Positions 33,420 to 45,308 of a DNA stretch of 64,000 nt are shown piece after piece (position 1 is the stretch's first letter; the number at the start of each line of letters is the position of its first letter). Made by a program: the position numbers and the translations under genes. This DNA is from Echinarachnius parma (Eukaryota > Echinodermata > Echinoidea > Clypeasteroida > Echinarachniidae), in contig JBAMJV010003765.1 of the NCBI GenBank assembly GCA_037951105.1, positions 99,501 to 163,500 of the forward strand, read 5' to 3'. Under the pieces are notes generated by a model. The model did not search any database. It worked only from the letters and a program-made list of their open reading frames with translations, and had not been told where the DNA came from.

Positions 33420-33692
33420 AAGGGGCTGTCACATATCCAAAACGTAGCCCGCCTGACTTCTCTGCGAGCTCAAAAGGGCATTTTCGCCAAGAATTCGGCC
33501 GGTGTCTGCTCAATCACTGCAGGTTCCACTGCGTATTTTAGGGGTCGGCCGACATTCGCAGGGCGCCTATAAAACCTGTTCCAATTCAGCGATTTTTGCC
33601 CGACTCCTTTTGTTTACTGACGGGCGTCAGATTTCTGAACACTGATGTTCAAAACGTTCTCCCGAGCCCAGTCCAATATGTGACAGGGTAGA
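33420..33692. mobile_element. Candidate MITE, GGGGCTGTCACATAT ends
   Basis: GGGGCTGTCACATATCCAAA faces CCAATATGTGACAGGGTAG. The interior has GAATTCGGCCG-type words repeated around 33490 and 33765. The ends resemble but do not equal the GGCCCGGTCA MITE. Confidence 0.5.
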
Positions 33693-33827
33693 TTTCAAGC
33701 CAGAAATATGCTCGACTCCCTGGCGGATTTGAAATTCGGCGACTCTCTGGTGATCTATAAATTCGGCCGGGGACCGTTGGATTTGTGATGCAGGCTTAAC
33801 TGCTCTTACATGTAGCACCAGCTTGTT

Positions 33828-34003
33828 GTCTGAGCAAGTAAACTTTTAAAGAAAGTTGTACAACTCTTGCCCAGAATGAAAATATCACTTGCCCAGAACG
33901 AAAATATCACTTGCCCAAATAGTATATTATACGTAGACTTACGACAGATTTGTTAAATACATACTTTGCTTTACAGATTATGCTTGCCCAATAGGGCAAC
34001 TAC
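33828..34003. repeat. TTGCCC-rich fragment
   Basis: AAAATATCACTTGCCCAGAA is repeated twice in 25 bp, followed by more TTGCCC / GGGCAA words. It resembles the interior of the CAGGG-end family but lacks its ends. Confidence 0.5.
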
Positions 34004-34333
34004 TAGAAAGAAAGAAAGATAAAAAACAGGGAAAGAAAATCCACTTACTCACTGGGATTGTTGAATATGATAGCAAAAATCAAGTAATTTTAATAGGAAT
34101 ATACCTCTCATAAACCCTACCAACGTTTGTGTATAGTTGTGTTTAAGTAGCTCTAAATGGTTAAGGGTGAGGGTAAGTTGCGAAGTCCATTCTCGTACCT
34201 ACCTCCTTACCCTCACCCCCTTGTTAGGATATCAAACCAGTCACAACCGAGAGCCAACTCATGCCCCCTCCCCTTGAATGTCCTGCAGACTGTACTATTG
34301 GTCATGTGACCTTATCGTCCAAACAGCTGAAGT

Positions 34334-34582
34334 CTGGGGATAGGATAGGATATCAACTCCAGTTTAATAGTAGCGACTCTTATTTGTAGGTGGTTGGTTC
34401 ACAGGAGAGGATTTAGGGAGTATGTTTGGACTTGACTCTCCTAGATTTTTGTTTCTGGGGATAGGATAGGATATCAACTTCAGTTTAATAGTAGCGACTC
34501 TTTATTTGTAGGTGGTTGGTTCACAGGAGAGGATCGAGGGAGTATGCTTGGACTTTTGACTCTCCTAGATTTTTATTTCTAG
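34334..34582. repeat. Two-copy tandem duplication, 121 bp
   Basis: CTGGGGATAGGATAGGATAT starts at 34334 and again at 34455. The copies differ at a handful of positions (for example GAGGATTTAGGG versus GAGGATCGAGGG), so the duplication is recent. Confidence 0.92.
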
Positions 34583-34792
34583 ATGTGTGGGGGATTTTTC
34601 GAGTGCTGGATCTTAAAGATTGTCACGCGTGGGGATCGGGATCGAAAAACCTGCCTGAACCTGTTCATTTATCCTAGCTAGGCTAGTTTGTGCTCACTAC
34701 ATAACACTTGACTAAGCCAGTGTGTATTTTACACCTTGTGCAAGATGTTTGCAAGATGACGTTGCCATCTGATTTACAAAGCTGTACCGCCT

Positions 34793-35189
34793 TTTAAAGG
34801 GATCTAGTAACTTTGTTGACATGTGCAAAAAGTGATGAGTGGTTGATACAATGTATATTGATGTTATCTGATATGTCCACAGGGTGTTGTGTGAAAATTT
34901 CAAGTTAAATGGATGTTATATGGCCAAGTAATGAGCGAAAATGCAAAGTGTTATTTGCAAACTCATTGCACTGACTTTGTACACAATTTTCCAGTGGATA
35001 ATTACAAATCTGACCACTTCAATGGTAAATATCTTTTTAATTGAAGGGAAATTTGAAAAACCGAAAACCTGTTCCATGCTTATATAATATATTGCTGTAT
35101 TGGAAATACAAATACAAACATGTATGAGAGAACCACTAGAGTTCTAAGTAAGTTTTGTGGCTTTGGATAATGTTACTAGATTCCATTAA
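34793..35189. mobile_element. 390-bp TTAAAGGGA MITE family, copy 3
   Basis: TTTAAAGGGATCTAGTAACT at the left; the right end is mutated to ATGTTACTAGATTCCATTAA. Same orientation as copy 2. Confidence 0.85.
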
Positions 35190-35689
35190 TCTTACATGGA
35201 ACTTTCACATAACACTTAGTGGACACATCAGATCACAGAAATAAACATTCAAAATCCCTTGTCAGTTTTTGTAAGTCATCTATAGTTACAAGAACCCTTT
35301 TAATATGTTGTCTTTGCGTTGCTATTTTGGCTCTGCTCGTGAATGTCCCATTTTGAGCTCATGATGTAAATGTGACATTTAATCATGAACGGTGTGCGTA
35401 AGAAAAGGGGTGTGTTCCAAGTGGTCCAAGGGTAATTTTCTCTTCAACTTTTTTTCAACTATTTTTTGTCCCTCTTTGTGTATCTACCTAGTCTCAGTTT
35501 CCCCCGTGTCCCTAACTTGCCAATCACTCGACGACGGAGGAAAGTGTGTTTGTGTTTCAAATTTTGAGCGACGAAATGTCACACACTCGTGAGCAATACC
35601 TGTGGATTTATAACTCCTACATGAGTTTACTCTTTTGGATTTGAATCATACGCCAGAATAGTCTTTTCACTAATCATGCGAGACAACTA
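35190..35689. other. No recognised feature
   Basis: Unique-looking sequence. The frame at 35392-35592 has no splice context or recognised motif. Confidence 0.4.
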
Positions 35690-36160
35690 GGAACATTGCT
35701 GTCAAGTTTGATGTCACCCTAGAGGATTTCTTTGCAAGAGGAAAAAGGCAAAAGGATGGATAATGAATCATGCTTTATTTCCCCCCCCCCCCACTGATTG
35801 GGTATCTAGGTGATACGAGGTGTCGATTTCAAATGATCGAAACGGATCGCGAACATCGAGTCTGCGATCGCGTCGCGGGATTTACCGGCCCAGACTATAA
35901 AGTAGGAAGAGCGTGGAAATAGCCATGGGACGAAATTACCGCATGACGGGCGGCAACTTTTTTCTTTTCTTTGAATTGTGAGAGAAACATTGTGACATCG
36001 CCCTTTTTCCTCCGAGTGTTAATAGCATATTGTCAACGTTTGTGCAACTTTCTTTGTCTATGCGTCGTTGTCTATTTGTGCGTGCGACTTGTACCCAGGT
36101 GGTTATGAAGTTCAGGTTTAAACCATTTGAGGGAGGAATTGACACTTGTGTACAAAACAT
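35690..36160. promoter_or_regulatory. CpG-rich unique block; candidate regulatory DNA
   Basis: Between 35810 and 35950 CG dinucleotides are frequent (GATCGCGAACATCGAGTCTG, GCGATCGCGTCGCGGG), in contrast to AT-rich neighbours. No repeat match in the window and no inverted ends. Frames present are short. The call is inference from composition alone. Confidence 0.2.
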
Positions 36161-37135
36161 TAGAACGTTGTGCTATTGAGTCATGTTTTTATATTCCATA
36201 AACAATTGTGTTTGTAAATACGTACACACACTACATAATTTTGGTCATTAAATGAATGATTCTTTAAATATCTTCTTATAAAAAATATTTTTTTCTCTCC
36301 ATATTTACAACAGCAACAAAATTGTTGAAAGATATGGTTGTAAAATATTTTTCAGCATTTATTGAGAACTTTTAAATGATTTTCTCTTGTGGGGAAGAAA
36401 TTTTTTCTTTGTTGTACTTATATATGTTTTGGGTGTTTAGGACTTGCCTTGCAGCTAAACTTGGAAAATGATCCCATTATGGAAATTTCTGTCCAATCAA
36501 AGATAGGGATTCTGCTAAAATGGACATTAAGTGTTAAATGATGAGCTCTGTTCTTATTAGTTTAGAGCACAAGTGACTGATTTTAAGTTTCTCCTATTAT
36601 CCGAATAAAGGATGCGTCCGTTTGAATGTTTATAGATGATTGACCGACTTTCCAAGGTACGTGATAACAATCACCGAAAGAGATCGTGAATTGTGCCCTA
36701 ATTTCCAGGCCCTTGATTTCAAATTTGTTAGTAATTACCGACTTACCCAGGGGGAAAAAGATGATTCAGTTTCACATGGAAACCTTTAATGTAATACAGA
36801 TTTATTACTAGTCAGCATGTAGTTTGTTTAATGTGTGCTCAACTTTCAAGTATCCCAAAAATCTAGTTCTTACAGTTCGTTTCATTGCTTTATACTTTTG
36901 AACATTGAAACTACTTTTTAAAAATTATATTCTGAAATACGTTTCAAGCAGTTAACAAAGTGACGAAACTATTTTAAAAATCAGAAATTATTACTAACAC
37001 TTAACTTCAGTAATATTTAAAAAAAAGTATTAACCTGTTTATGACTGATCCACAAAATACTTAGGCTAGGGTCTGCATGTTATAGCCAAATTGAATAGTT
37101 GCACCAGAGAGGTGGGAGTCTTCCCACCTCTTAGG
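36161..37135. other. No recognised feature
   Basis: AT-rich with one mixed-composition block at 36600-36780. A short hairpin GAGGTGGGAGTCTTCCCACCTC lies at 37109-37130, just before the MITE. Confidence 0.4.
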
Positions 37136-37524
37136 TTAAAGGGACTAAGTAACATTGTCCAAAGCCTCAAAATAAAATTTTAATTCTAGCAGTTCCATCA
37201 TACCTTGTTATATTCGTATTAACAATAAAATCATGGGACCGGTTACGGTTTTTCAAATTTCCCTTTCGTTACAAAGATATGTACGATTGAAGTATTCAGA
37301 TAAGAAAAACTCCCCCAGAGTTTTTCTTACCGTGTACAAAGTGAGTGCAGTGAGTTAGTGAATATCACTTTGCATTTTCACTCATTACTTGGCCATGCAA
37401 TGTCCATTTGACTTGAAATGTTCACACAATACCCTGTGGACATATATGAGATAACAACAATATACATTGCATCAAGCCTTCATCACTTTTTGCACATGTC
37501 AACAAAGTTACTAGATCCCTTTAA
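37136..37524. mobile_element. 390-bp TTAAAGGGA MITE family, copy 4
   Basis: TTAAAGGGACTAAGTAACAT to GTTACTAGATCCCTTTAA, orientation as copy 1. It carries the AAACTCCCCCAGAGTTTTTC hairpin that matches the AACTCGCCCGGAGTTTTTCT one in copy 2. Confidence 0.9.
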
Positions 37525-38060
37525 CCCAATTATAGAAAATAAGAGACCCTCAAAGGGTCATGAAAAAACAAATTACAATTAAAAAGAATAAACTAAATAA
37601 ATCTAGTAGGAGTGTTTTCAATTGATTCTGACACAGCCCTGTATTACTTCCTGTCAAAGTTTGCAGGCGGAAAAGGTCTCGGCAGTGACCTCGTTTATCT
37701 GTAAAATGTGGCAGAAATTATAACCCAAATACATTTCATAATTCATATCAAATTCAAAAAGTCAATTTGAACCTCCAGTAGTTTATGCTTGGCGATGTTT
37801 GAAGGTGGCAGACAATATTAAGATGTTATTTCATTTCACTTTTTCAGAACAAATCAACTAATGTACAGTACATGTATGAACATTAAATTGGAGTATTTTG
37901 TCTTCTCCCCTAAACAAAAATCACTCTCTGTCAAAAAATTACAAAAATGAACCCTCTGTGCGGAAGAAAAACATTGAGCAATCATTTTTAGTGGGAAAAA
38001 AATTGCCCTGGGAATATTTTATTCACCAGTATTGTATGACTAAAAAGGTTTTTTGTAACC
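37525..38060. other. No recognised feature
   Basis: AT-rich DNA with no identified element. Confidence 0.4.
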
Positions 38061-39180
38061 TGGCTTGAACGCCAAATATTACTTCATCAACATCAACATC
38101 AACAAAAGAACAAGCAATAATAGAATATTCACCACATTTAACAATTATTTGTTCGTGGAAAATACAACCCTGGGACCATTATCTTCCCCAGAATTATATA
38201 ACTTTAAAATCAGTCTTTATAACGAGCTTGAATATCAAATATCACTTCATCATCAAAGCATCTATAGGACAACCAATGAATGACCGACCCATCACCACAT
38301 TTTCTGTTAGTTGATAAAAAAACTCATGGAAAAATTAGTTTACGAATCACCACATCTTTTGTTGGTTGGTGGAAATCATGGAACGATGTATTTTTAGCCA
38401 CTTTGAAGACACCGTGGGAGATGTTACCGATCATCGCTCGTTTGGTGACACTAGATCCGGCACGGCACGGAGAGTTCCGTCAAGAGACCGTATCCTCTCC
38501 AGGAACGGTCACCATTAATCACACGTCGCCCTGTGGGACATGACAACATTATCGCCGTGGTAACCGCTAACCAGTTCTGACATGACAGGCAGTAGACCCT
38601 AATTTTTTAGATCTGGTGATGGGAATTCGAGTGAGAACCGATTTTTGAGTGAGAAACATTAACGACGAAAGTTTTTGTCACTCAGTGACTGCAGTATTAT
38701 CACTTTCATTTTATTGCTACTGGTTACCTTTTTTTGACACGAGGACCCATAATTACTTTGATATGTTCGGGTAAGGTGGAGTCATGTGAAAAACTAAAAC
38801 TACAAAAGTTCTTTCAAGGACTGTTTTGTTATTATCACGTTCACTGTCTTGTTAATGATGATGAGCCATTTCACATGACAGGAGGCCGTAATGACTTTGA
38901 TCTGTTAGAGTGGAGGTCGTTGAGTGCGGAACTCACAGACATAATTAGTGTATGATTATCGTCGTCGCTCTCATTTTATTGGTTAATCAATGTCGAGTTT
39001 GAAGCATGTTTTGTGGCCCGAGGGCAGAAGTCCTGACTGTTGTAACATTACCATTTTGAGAGACATTTTGTTCACTATATGTCAAGTTTAATAACTTTTT
39101 TGGAAGGGCAAAAGTTCTATGTGGTATTGTTACCATTTTGAGAGACATTTTGTGTGCTTTATTTACATTTATTTGGTGCC
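38061..39180. repeat. Very degenerate tandem repeats
   Basis: Weak pairs: CGCCAAATATTACTTCATCA (38090) with ATCAAATATCACTTCATCAT (38232); ATTACCATTTTGAGAGACAT (39047) with GTTACCATTTTGAGAGACAT (39129). Frames at 38065-38283, 38280-38543 and 38734-38955 are open by chance or decay; none has a recognisable motif. Confidence 0.4.
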
Positions 39181-39289
39181 TTGAAATTTGGTCCCTATGT
39201 ACTTCCTAGTTGGATGATTTTAGATGAATCTTGTGTGAAACGTTTAGTTCAAGTTTAGTTCAAGTGAAAGTTCTTGTAAACAAATGGAC

Positions 39290-39763
39290 AGGTCACATGT
39301 GGTCCAGAGGTTGGGTATCTGACTCTTGACCAGTAGGCTATGGGTTCAAACCTCAGCAGGGTTGCACCAAAGACCTTAAAGGTGGTTCAGATTTGTTAAT
39401 CAGACGTGCGGTGCCATCTTGCGAATGCCGTTAATACACGCGGTGCGAAATACATACTGACTCAATGTTATGCAGTGCGCACAAACTTGCCTAGTTACGG
39501 ATATTCGAACCACCCTCTACATGTACATCCCCACGCATGAAAATCTTTATAAATGTTACCTCCTTGCTTCTAGCATGGTGCTTATCATCAGTAAAGCGAA
39601 GAAAGGAAGTTAAACAGGTGTAAGCTACCAGGGGAGTAGCCCCCTTCTGTCTCTTACACCACTCAAAAGTAGACGTGTGGCCTTGTGCTGTTGAAACGAA
39701 GATAGCGAGGTGTCGCCCCCTATTTGCCAAAAGAAGCGGGAACGACTTTGACTTTGACTTTGC
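39290..39763 (+). mobile_element. tRNA-derived SINE with nested MITE
   Basis: The head has an A-box-like TGGTCCAGAGG (39300-39310) and a B-box-like GGGTTCAAACC (39342-39352), spaced as in tRNA genes. The 3' end is a short GACTTTGACTTTGACTTTG run (39744-39762). The body is broken by a small inverted-repeat element (39378-39518). No RNA polymerase III terminator is obvious. Confidence 0.55.
39378..39518. mobile_element. Small MITE with GGTGGTTC ends
   Basis: AAAGGTGGTTCAGATTTGTT at the left and TATTCGAACCACC at the right form inverted ends about 16 bp long. Interior is GC-richer than the flanks (CACGCGGTGCG). Target duplication unclear. Confidence 0.5.
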
Positions 39764-39789
39764 TACAAAAACAGAAAGCTAAGGGCTCC

Positions 39790-40110
39790 TCTTGAACTAA
39801 AAAGAGCTTAACATGTCGATGTCAGTCAGCTCTTGAGAGAGAAAGGTTGTGATTTGAAGCAGTTGAGGAACCGTTTTCAAAGATGAGCTGTCGATGTTAC
39901 TCAACTAAAACGTTTGTGATCTAATTGATGTTTTAAGGAATCATTCTTACGATGGATGTTTGGTGTTACTTGACTAAAAAGTTTCTGATTTGAAGGATTT
40001 CAAAATCATTTTCAAGATGGATGTTACTGGTAGACATTACTTGACTAAAATGTTCTGATTTAAAGGAGTCAAGGAACTATATTTTCAAGATGAGGGAATC
40101 AGTGGGCATC
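39790..40110. repeat. Tandem repeat, about 70-bp unit
   Basis: GTTACTCAACTAAAACGTTT (39896), GTTACTTGACTAAAAAGTTT (39965) and ATTACTTGACTAAAATGTTC (40036) with shared TTTTCAAGATG words between them. Confidence 0.7.
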
Positions 40111-40119
40111 CTTAATCTG

Positions 40120-40460
40120 GAAACGGGGAACCGGATGAAAACAGGATGGGTCTGGGTAAGTTATTGAAGGAAAACAAAGTGCATGGCATGGCTTTCAGAA
40201 AAGAAATATTTTCAGTTCAGATTAATTTGAATTAACTTTATTAATTCAAGTAAAATGAATTGAAGCATGATGGGCCTGGGCTAGTTATGAAATAAAAAAA
40301 AACATCCTGTCATAAAATACAGGTTTCCCTGGCTCTGTTTGAATTGACTCCAGATGTATTTTAGTTCAGTGCAATTCAATTCAAATGTATTCATTCAAAT
40401 AAAATGCATTGAAACAGGATTGCGTAGGTAAGTTAATGGCAAATGCATGGTATGCATGCC
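40120..40460. repeat. Tandem repeat, about 125-145-bp unit, with donor-like words
   Basis: ACAGGATGGGTCTGGGTAAG (40141), GATGGGCCTGGGCTAG (40269) and ACAGGATTGCGTAGGTAAGT (40414) head successive units, each followed by an AATTCA-rich stretch. Two of three units keep a GGTAAGT-type 5' splice word. Confidence 0.65.
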
Positions 40461-42079
40461 TTATGATAAAATAAGAAAACATACTAAACATATTAAAATA
40501 GGATTGGCAAGCGTAGCGTAAGGGGTATCAGACTAGCCATTCCTAAACCCATTTAATGCATTTCTAAACCAGATTATGTCTTGCTCTTGATGTGAAGTGG
40601 GTACATACATGTATGTCACGTCATGATGTAACAATAGATACCCAGAAGTGCTATCTCAAGCACTATCTTTGGGAGGAGGGTATTTTTAAACTAGGGGAAT
40701 TTTGTATTTATGTGTAATCTTATGTGGAGAAAGGACACAAATGTATCCCACGTAGCGATTATCTTTTTTTTTAGGATGTCTAAAAGTGTGAGGTGATTAG
40801 TTCAACAAAAATGGTCTCCAAGACTACATTTATTTATGGAGTACATTCGGGGGAAGATGTCTGTCCTTTGTTAAAGATGGTTATCATGTAGTTCTCCCTT
40901 ATCCAGATGTGACATTTAAAAATGTTCTTCTTTTAGCCTCACAAATGCAGAGATTCTCATCTTTCCTCTGCTTTTGTGCAAATTTGTGTCATCAAGTTCT
41001 CTGAAACGTCCTTTTTTAGTGCGTGTTTTATAAAGAGTTTCCCCCTTTACCCTTTTTTGGTCAATTACCCGTAATGCCTTTACCAATGTTGCTGAAACTC
41101 ACACCAATATACATGGATGCTATCTATTTCAGCTTTACATTTTGAAAACATTTTTTTCTCATGAATTGGTTTGCTTTCAGCAGAGGTGTAGTGTGGGCCA
41201 ACTAATTTTGGGGTGGGGCAGTGATATATAGCCCCTGAAAATCCCCAAATTGCCCCAGAAATTCATTGTAGTATTTAATAGAGACAAATGTGAAAAAGTA
41301 GCTGCTGAAAAAATACATTTATTTTTCTTTGGGTGGGGGACAAACCACATATATTTGGGGGCATACTTTGTGCATTTCTAGATTTGTTAGTGGGTTGTAC
41401 CTTTTTTTTATGTCTCACATCAGCTCTGGAAGGACTTTAAAACTACTTTTAAATAGCCTTTTTTGTTTTGTATTGTTTTTTTGTCTTCTTCATATCCTGG
41501 GGCTCCCATCCTCATAGCTACACTGCAGTATCAAGATAAAACTGTTAAAAAAAGAGACTTAATTTAGCCTTGAATTAGTAGTATCTTGAAGCCAGAATAC
41601 CTTTCCCTAATTATTTTCTTGAAGGAAATCGCAGCTCTAATGTAATTTGCGTGGTCATAAATATAGATTTTTATTTGATTAGATAAAGGTGACATTTGAG
41701 GGGGCTTTTGATTAACCCCTTGGTCATCCAAAATAATCTAATAATCATTCTTTGTGGTACGTTTGATATAAAAAATAAAAAACTTCCACCTCAAAATTTG
41801 CTTTCTAGAACTAATTTTCTGTAGATGTATGTTTTTTAAGTGCAATGGAGTTGGAAGAAGAAAACGCAATCATGAAATATGAAGAATTCGGAGGATTAAA
41901 GAAATCGTACAACCAATATTCAAACTGCCCCAAGAACATGTATTCAGTACAAATTATATTGTTGTCAGTTTAAAATATGCTCATTATATGTACTTGATTT
42001 TGATAATTGGTATATAACATATATATTCCTTAGAATAAAGCCCGTGTATAAAAGAATAAGTCCTGAAAGGGTTCAGAGT
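40461..42079. other. No recognised feature
   Basis: AT-rich DNA. Around 41205-41340 the words GGGGCAGTGATATATAGCCCCT and TGTGAAAAAGTAGC recall the GGGGCTACTTTT family. No exon recognised. Confidence 0.4.
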
Positions 42080-42290
42080 AGTTTTGGAACTTTTATTGAA
42101 AGGCTGGATGAGTAATTTGTTAAAATCATCAAACTTATATGTATATTAAAAATATTGTTTTATGTATGTATTTGTAATTCATTTGTATTGTTTTTAATTG
42201 TATGCAAGGGCCCCTTGCTACATCAGTTGTTTAACTGAAAGGGCAACCCTGTTGAAATAAAACGTTAATGAATAATAAATAAATATGAAA
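42080..42290 (+). mobile_element. Probable LINE 3' tail fragment
   Basis: ATTGTATGCAAGGGCCCCTT, CTGAAAGGGCAACCCT and GAAATAAAACGTTAATGAAT followed by AATAATAAATAAAT form an AT-rich 3' end with a short A/T tail, the layout of CR1-like 3' untranslated regions. No reverse-transcriptase residues are visible upstream. Confidence 0.4.
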
Positions 42291-42652
42291 ATATCTCTAA
42301 AATCTGTCAAGGGTTAAAGGGTTCAGAGAACCCAAGTAAACCCATCACATTTTTACTTTGCAAGTCGTTGAAGATCCCTAGATACTTCTTTTTTTTTATT
42401 ATTCTTCAAACCATACTTGATAACCAAAATTGCATGGATCTTTTTTTTAACCAAGATCCAGATTTTTTTCTTCAAGAGTGGTGATGTTGTTGTGCCACAA
42501 GCAATGGGTATCAAATTTCATTTTTGTCAAACCAACCATCGCTCCCTGAAGCTATGGAAAGCTTTATCAACAAAACTCATACAGTATGATCCATATAGAG
42601 TGTATTATATGAGCCTGGTTATTCAGATTGAGAAAGAATCGATTCACTACCG

Positions 42653-42914
42653 CAAGCCTCCACACTAACTTTTTTCTGTACTGGCCCATTCGGGCAAGTA
42701 AAATCTTGGATTTTGAAATTCTACTTGCCCCAATAAAAAATTCACTTGCCCTCTTACTTCTAGAGTGTTTCAATTACATTGTTCTCTTGTACTTGTAGTA
42801 ATCATTTTATTGCCCAATCGGGCAATCAAACTAGACAATTTATGAAAATTTACTTGCCCGACGGCAATTTTTACTTGCCCCGGGCAAGCGGGCAAGTGCT
42901 AGTGTCAAGTTCTG
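42653..42914. mobile_element. CAGGG-end element with 7-bp TSD, copy D (262 bp)
   Basis: CAAGCCTCCACACTAACTTT to GTGTCAAGTTCTG, flanked by ACTACCG (42646-42652, 42915-42921). A small internal deletion near the AGAGTGTTTC segment explains its shorter length. The right terminus is mutated from CCCTG to TTCTG. Confidence 0.88.
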
Positions 42915-43229
42915 ACTACCGCACTTCCTTTGCCCAATAACCTGGGCTAATATTCATAAAACTGTACTCTAGATTATAGTTTCATTCTAAGTATATTTTA
43001 GATGCTAGGGCTACTAAGTAATCATCAAAGTTTTTAAAAACCGATTATCAATCATTTTATTCAATAATGAAATCAGGCTGTGAAGAAGAAAAAAAGTTTT
43101 ATTCAGTGAATTAATTCTTCTTTCATTTCAAATACACGTACCTGGATAACAAAAATAAAATGCTCCTATATTTACAAGTTACTGGTTATTGGTTACTGGT
43201 TATTCTGTAGACTGAAAATGGGAAGTTTG

Positions 43230-43560
43230 TGATTGCAGGTCTAGAATTTGGATTGTGATACAATGACGTCACAATCAGGCTTTTGTCGCTTACCGGTCAT
43301 AGCGACAATTAGGTCGATTGGGATATAAGGGTGTGTTAATGTCTTGTAACTGGGATGAAAATAGTTCACCCATTGACAGCTCAGACAATGAGGGATTATA
43401 AAGTGGGGTTACAAGGAAGAGATGATCTCTTAATCCGGGTGGATTAGGCTCTATTTCCTGTGCGAAGCATTGATACAGTTATTAGGGATTGACAGACTGG
43501 GATCGGTCATGATGTAATATCCTATCTTGTTCAAAGCTTGCCCGCCAATCCACTTTAATA
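43230..43560. promoter_or_regulatory. Candidate enhancer with paired K50-homeodomain sites
   Basis: No repeat match in the window. It contains TAATCCGGGTGGATTA (43431-43446), an inverted pair of the TAATCC core bound by Otx/Bicoid-type homeodomains, plus another GGATTA at 43393-43398, a CRE at 43264-43271, and several ATTA and GATC words. The clustering is seen directly; enhancer function is inference. Confidence 0.3.
43264..43271. promoter_or_regulatory. CRE palindrome TGACGTCA
   Basis: Perfect site inside the 43230-43560 block. Confidence 0.3.
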
Positions 43561-43978
43561 TAGTCCATGTTCTTAAGTTATAAGGTTAATCGACCCCCTT
43601 CCTTACCCTTCCTTAAAGGGATAGTTGAGTTTTGGTCAAACTGAATTTTAGTAACCAAAACCAGCACCGTTACAGTACAAACTAATAGCTATAATTCCAC
43701 CATGCTCGAAAGGTATACACAATTATGAACGATTAAGTAAAAACCCGGTTATCATTCTAAAAGAGCCGTTACAACTCAAGAGGGCGCTCTCTAAAAACTC
43801 ATTGGTTTCAACCATTTTTTCATACAAAATTGTGCATGTGATGTTTTGTTAAAATGATGATTAAATAGAGATATCATCAAAAACTATTTAAAAACCTCTT
43901 CTGAAATTTTTGAAAGAAGTGTATTATAAGCATTTTATGTATTTATTTTTAAAGTCAAGATATCGCCTGGCCAGACGA

Positions 43979-44055
43979 TATAATAATAATAGTAAAAATA
44001 TATTTGATTTATATAGCGCCTAATATAAAATTATCTCTAGGCGCTTTACAAAATT
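43979..44055. repeat. TATATAGCGCCTAATA...AGGCGCTTTACA motif
   Basis: ATAATAATAATAG, then TTTATATAGCGCCTAATATA and CTAGGCGCTTTACAAAATT. Related to 8893-8950, 51825-51885 and 54357-54412. Confidence 0.55.
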
Positions 44056-44253
44056 ATACAGAATAAACTTAAATACATCTTAAATTGTTTCACTTTACAA
44101 TAGTTACAATGTAAATGAGATATATTGTGAAATTAAATTTTACAACTATTATGAGAGCATTCGCAAGGGAATGATTATCATTTCACATGTTTTATTCAAT
44201 GAAAGGCATTTCGGGAAGAACCAATACTCCAGTGTACATGTACCTTTAAATGT

Positions 44254-44335
44254 TAACCCGCTTGGCTACAGGAACCGGAACCGGGTACATGTAGGTCTTG
44301 TGCTAACTCTATCAGGATTGCAAAATCAAGTATAC
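44254..44335. repeat. CATTGCCT...GAACCTGGTG repeat, copy 4 (diverged)
   Basis: CCGCTTGGCTACAGGAACCG then GTGCTAACTCTATCAGGATT; same order as copies 1-3. It abuts a truncated CAGGG-end element. Confidence 0.5.
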
Positions 44336-44475
44336 ATTGTTCTCTTGTAGTTGAGCAATTATCTAGTTGCCCGATCGAGCAAGCAAACTTTACAATTTAT
44401 TAAATGTTACTTGCCCGACACCAATTTGTACTTGTCCCGGGCAAGCGGGCAAGCTAGTGCTAGTGTCGAGCCCTG
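44336..44475. mobile_element. CAGGG-end family, right-hand fragment
   Basis: Begins within the family at TTCTCTTGTAGTTGAGCAAT and ends GTGTCGAGCCCTG. The left half is missing, so no target duplication can be read. Confidence 0.75.
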
Positions 44476-44519
44476 TATTGTAGTATTAGCTGTGATTCAT
44501 TTGTAGCATTCATCCGCTA

Positions 44520-45075
44520 GGTGTTTCGAAACTTCCTAATACGTCAAATAGGCAACAAACACGTAGGGTACCAAATTGGCAATAAATGCTCCAAAATAGA
44601 AGGTGAAAGGAAATTGGCTGTAGCTGTTGTTATCATTTCAAACTTCTTAATGCCTCAAATAGGTTACGTGGAGGATATCAAACTGGCAAATGTATTTCAA
44701 GAAATTTCCTGAACTGGCAAGAATGTTTCTAACATTTTCCAAATTGATGACACGTGATTAAAACAGGTACATTTTGGGGGTTGTCTCCCCTTTTTTTTAA
44801 CTCTTTCAAGACTTTGGGTTTTTAATCAAATTTCCTTGTTCTTCAAATAGGTTACAAGAAGGATATAAAACTGGCGATAACATTTCTAACATTTTCCAGA
44901 TAGTCCCCATATGATTTAAACAGGAACTTTGGGGTTCCTTTGGTTCCCCTTTTAACTCTTTCAAGAATGTTTGTTTTTTTAGAACTCCATTCTTTCCTCA
45001 AATAGGTTTTATGGAGGATATTAAACTGGCAAGAATATTTATTAACAGTTTTCCAAAATATGTACCTCATCATGC
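44520..45075. repeat. Degenerate tandem array (TCAAATAGGTTAC units)
   Basis: TCAAATAGG heads units near 44544, 44655, 44848 and 45000. Each continues with GAGGATATCAAACTGGCAA, TTTCTAACATTTTCCA and CTTTTAACTCTTTCAAGA. Unit lengths of 111-193 bp reflect deletions. Frames inside are not conserved. Confidence 0.75.
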
Positions 45076-45151
45076 TCGTGATTTCAACTTGGACATTTTG
45101 AGCATTCTTTATCTAGAACCCAGTCCATTTTGTGGACCATTCCTACAATCC

Positions 45152-45308
45152 GGGGGGTGTTGCATAAAGAGTTTTGATTAATCGCAAAGTTGTGTTTAAT
45201 TGTAAGTCAGGAAATACGCGCACTTGACCAATCAGATTTGGGCACATTTTCTGAGTTGCGATTAAACGCAACTTTGCGATTAATTGCAACTCTTTAGCAA
45301 CACCCTCC
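45152..45308. mobile_element. Foldback MITE, GGGTGTTGC ends (157 bp)
   Basis: GGGGGGTGTTGCATAAAGAG at the left, CTCTTTAGCAACACCCTCC at the right. Inner arms GATTAATCGCAAAGTTG / CAACTTTGCGATTAATTGC extend pairing to about 40 bp per side. The middle reads AATACGCGCACTTGACCAAT. Confidence 0.82.

Noticed and set aside
38065..38955. Three consecutive open frames (72, 87 and 73 codons)
   Set aside because: No splice sites, no recognisable domain, and the DNA shows weak internal tandem repeats; the frames are likely chance.
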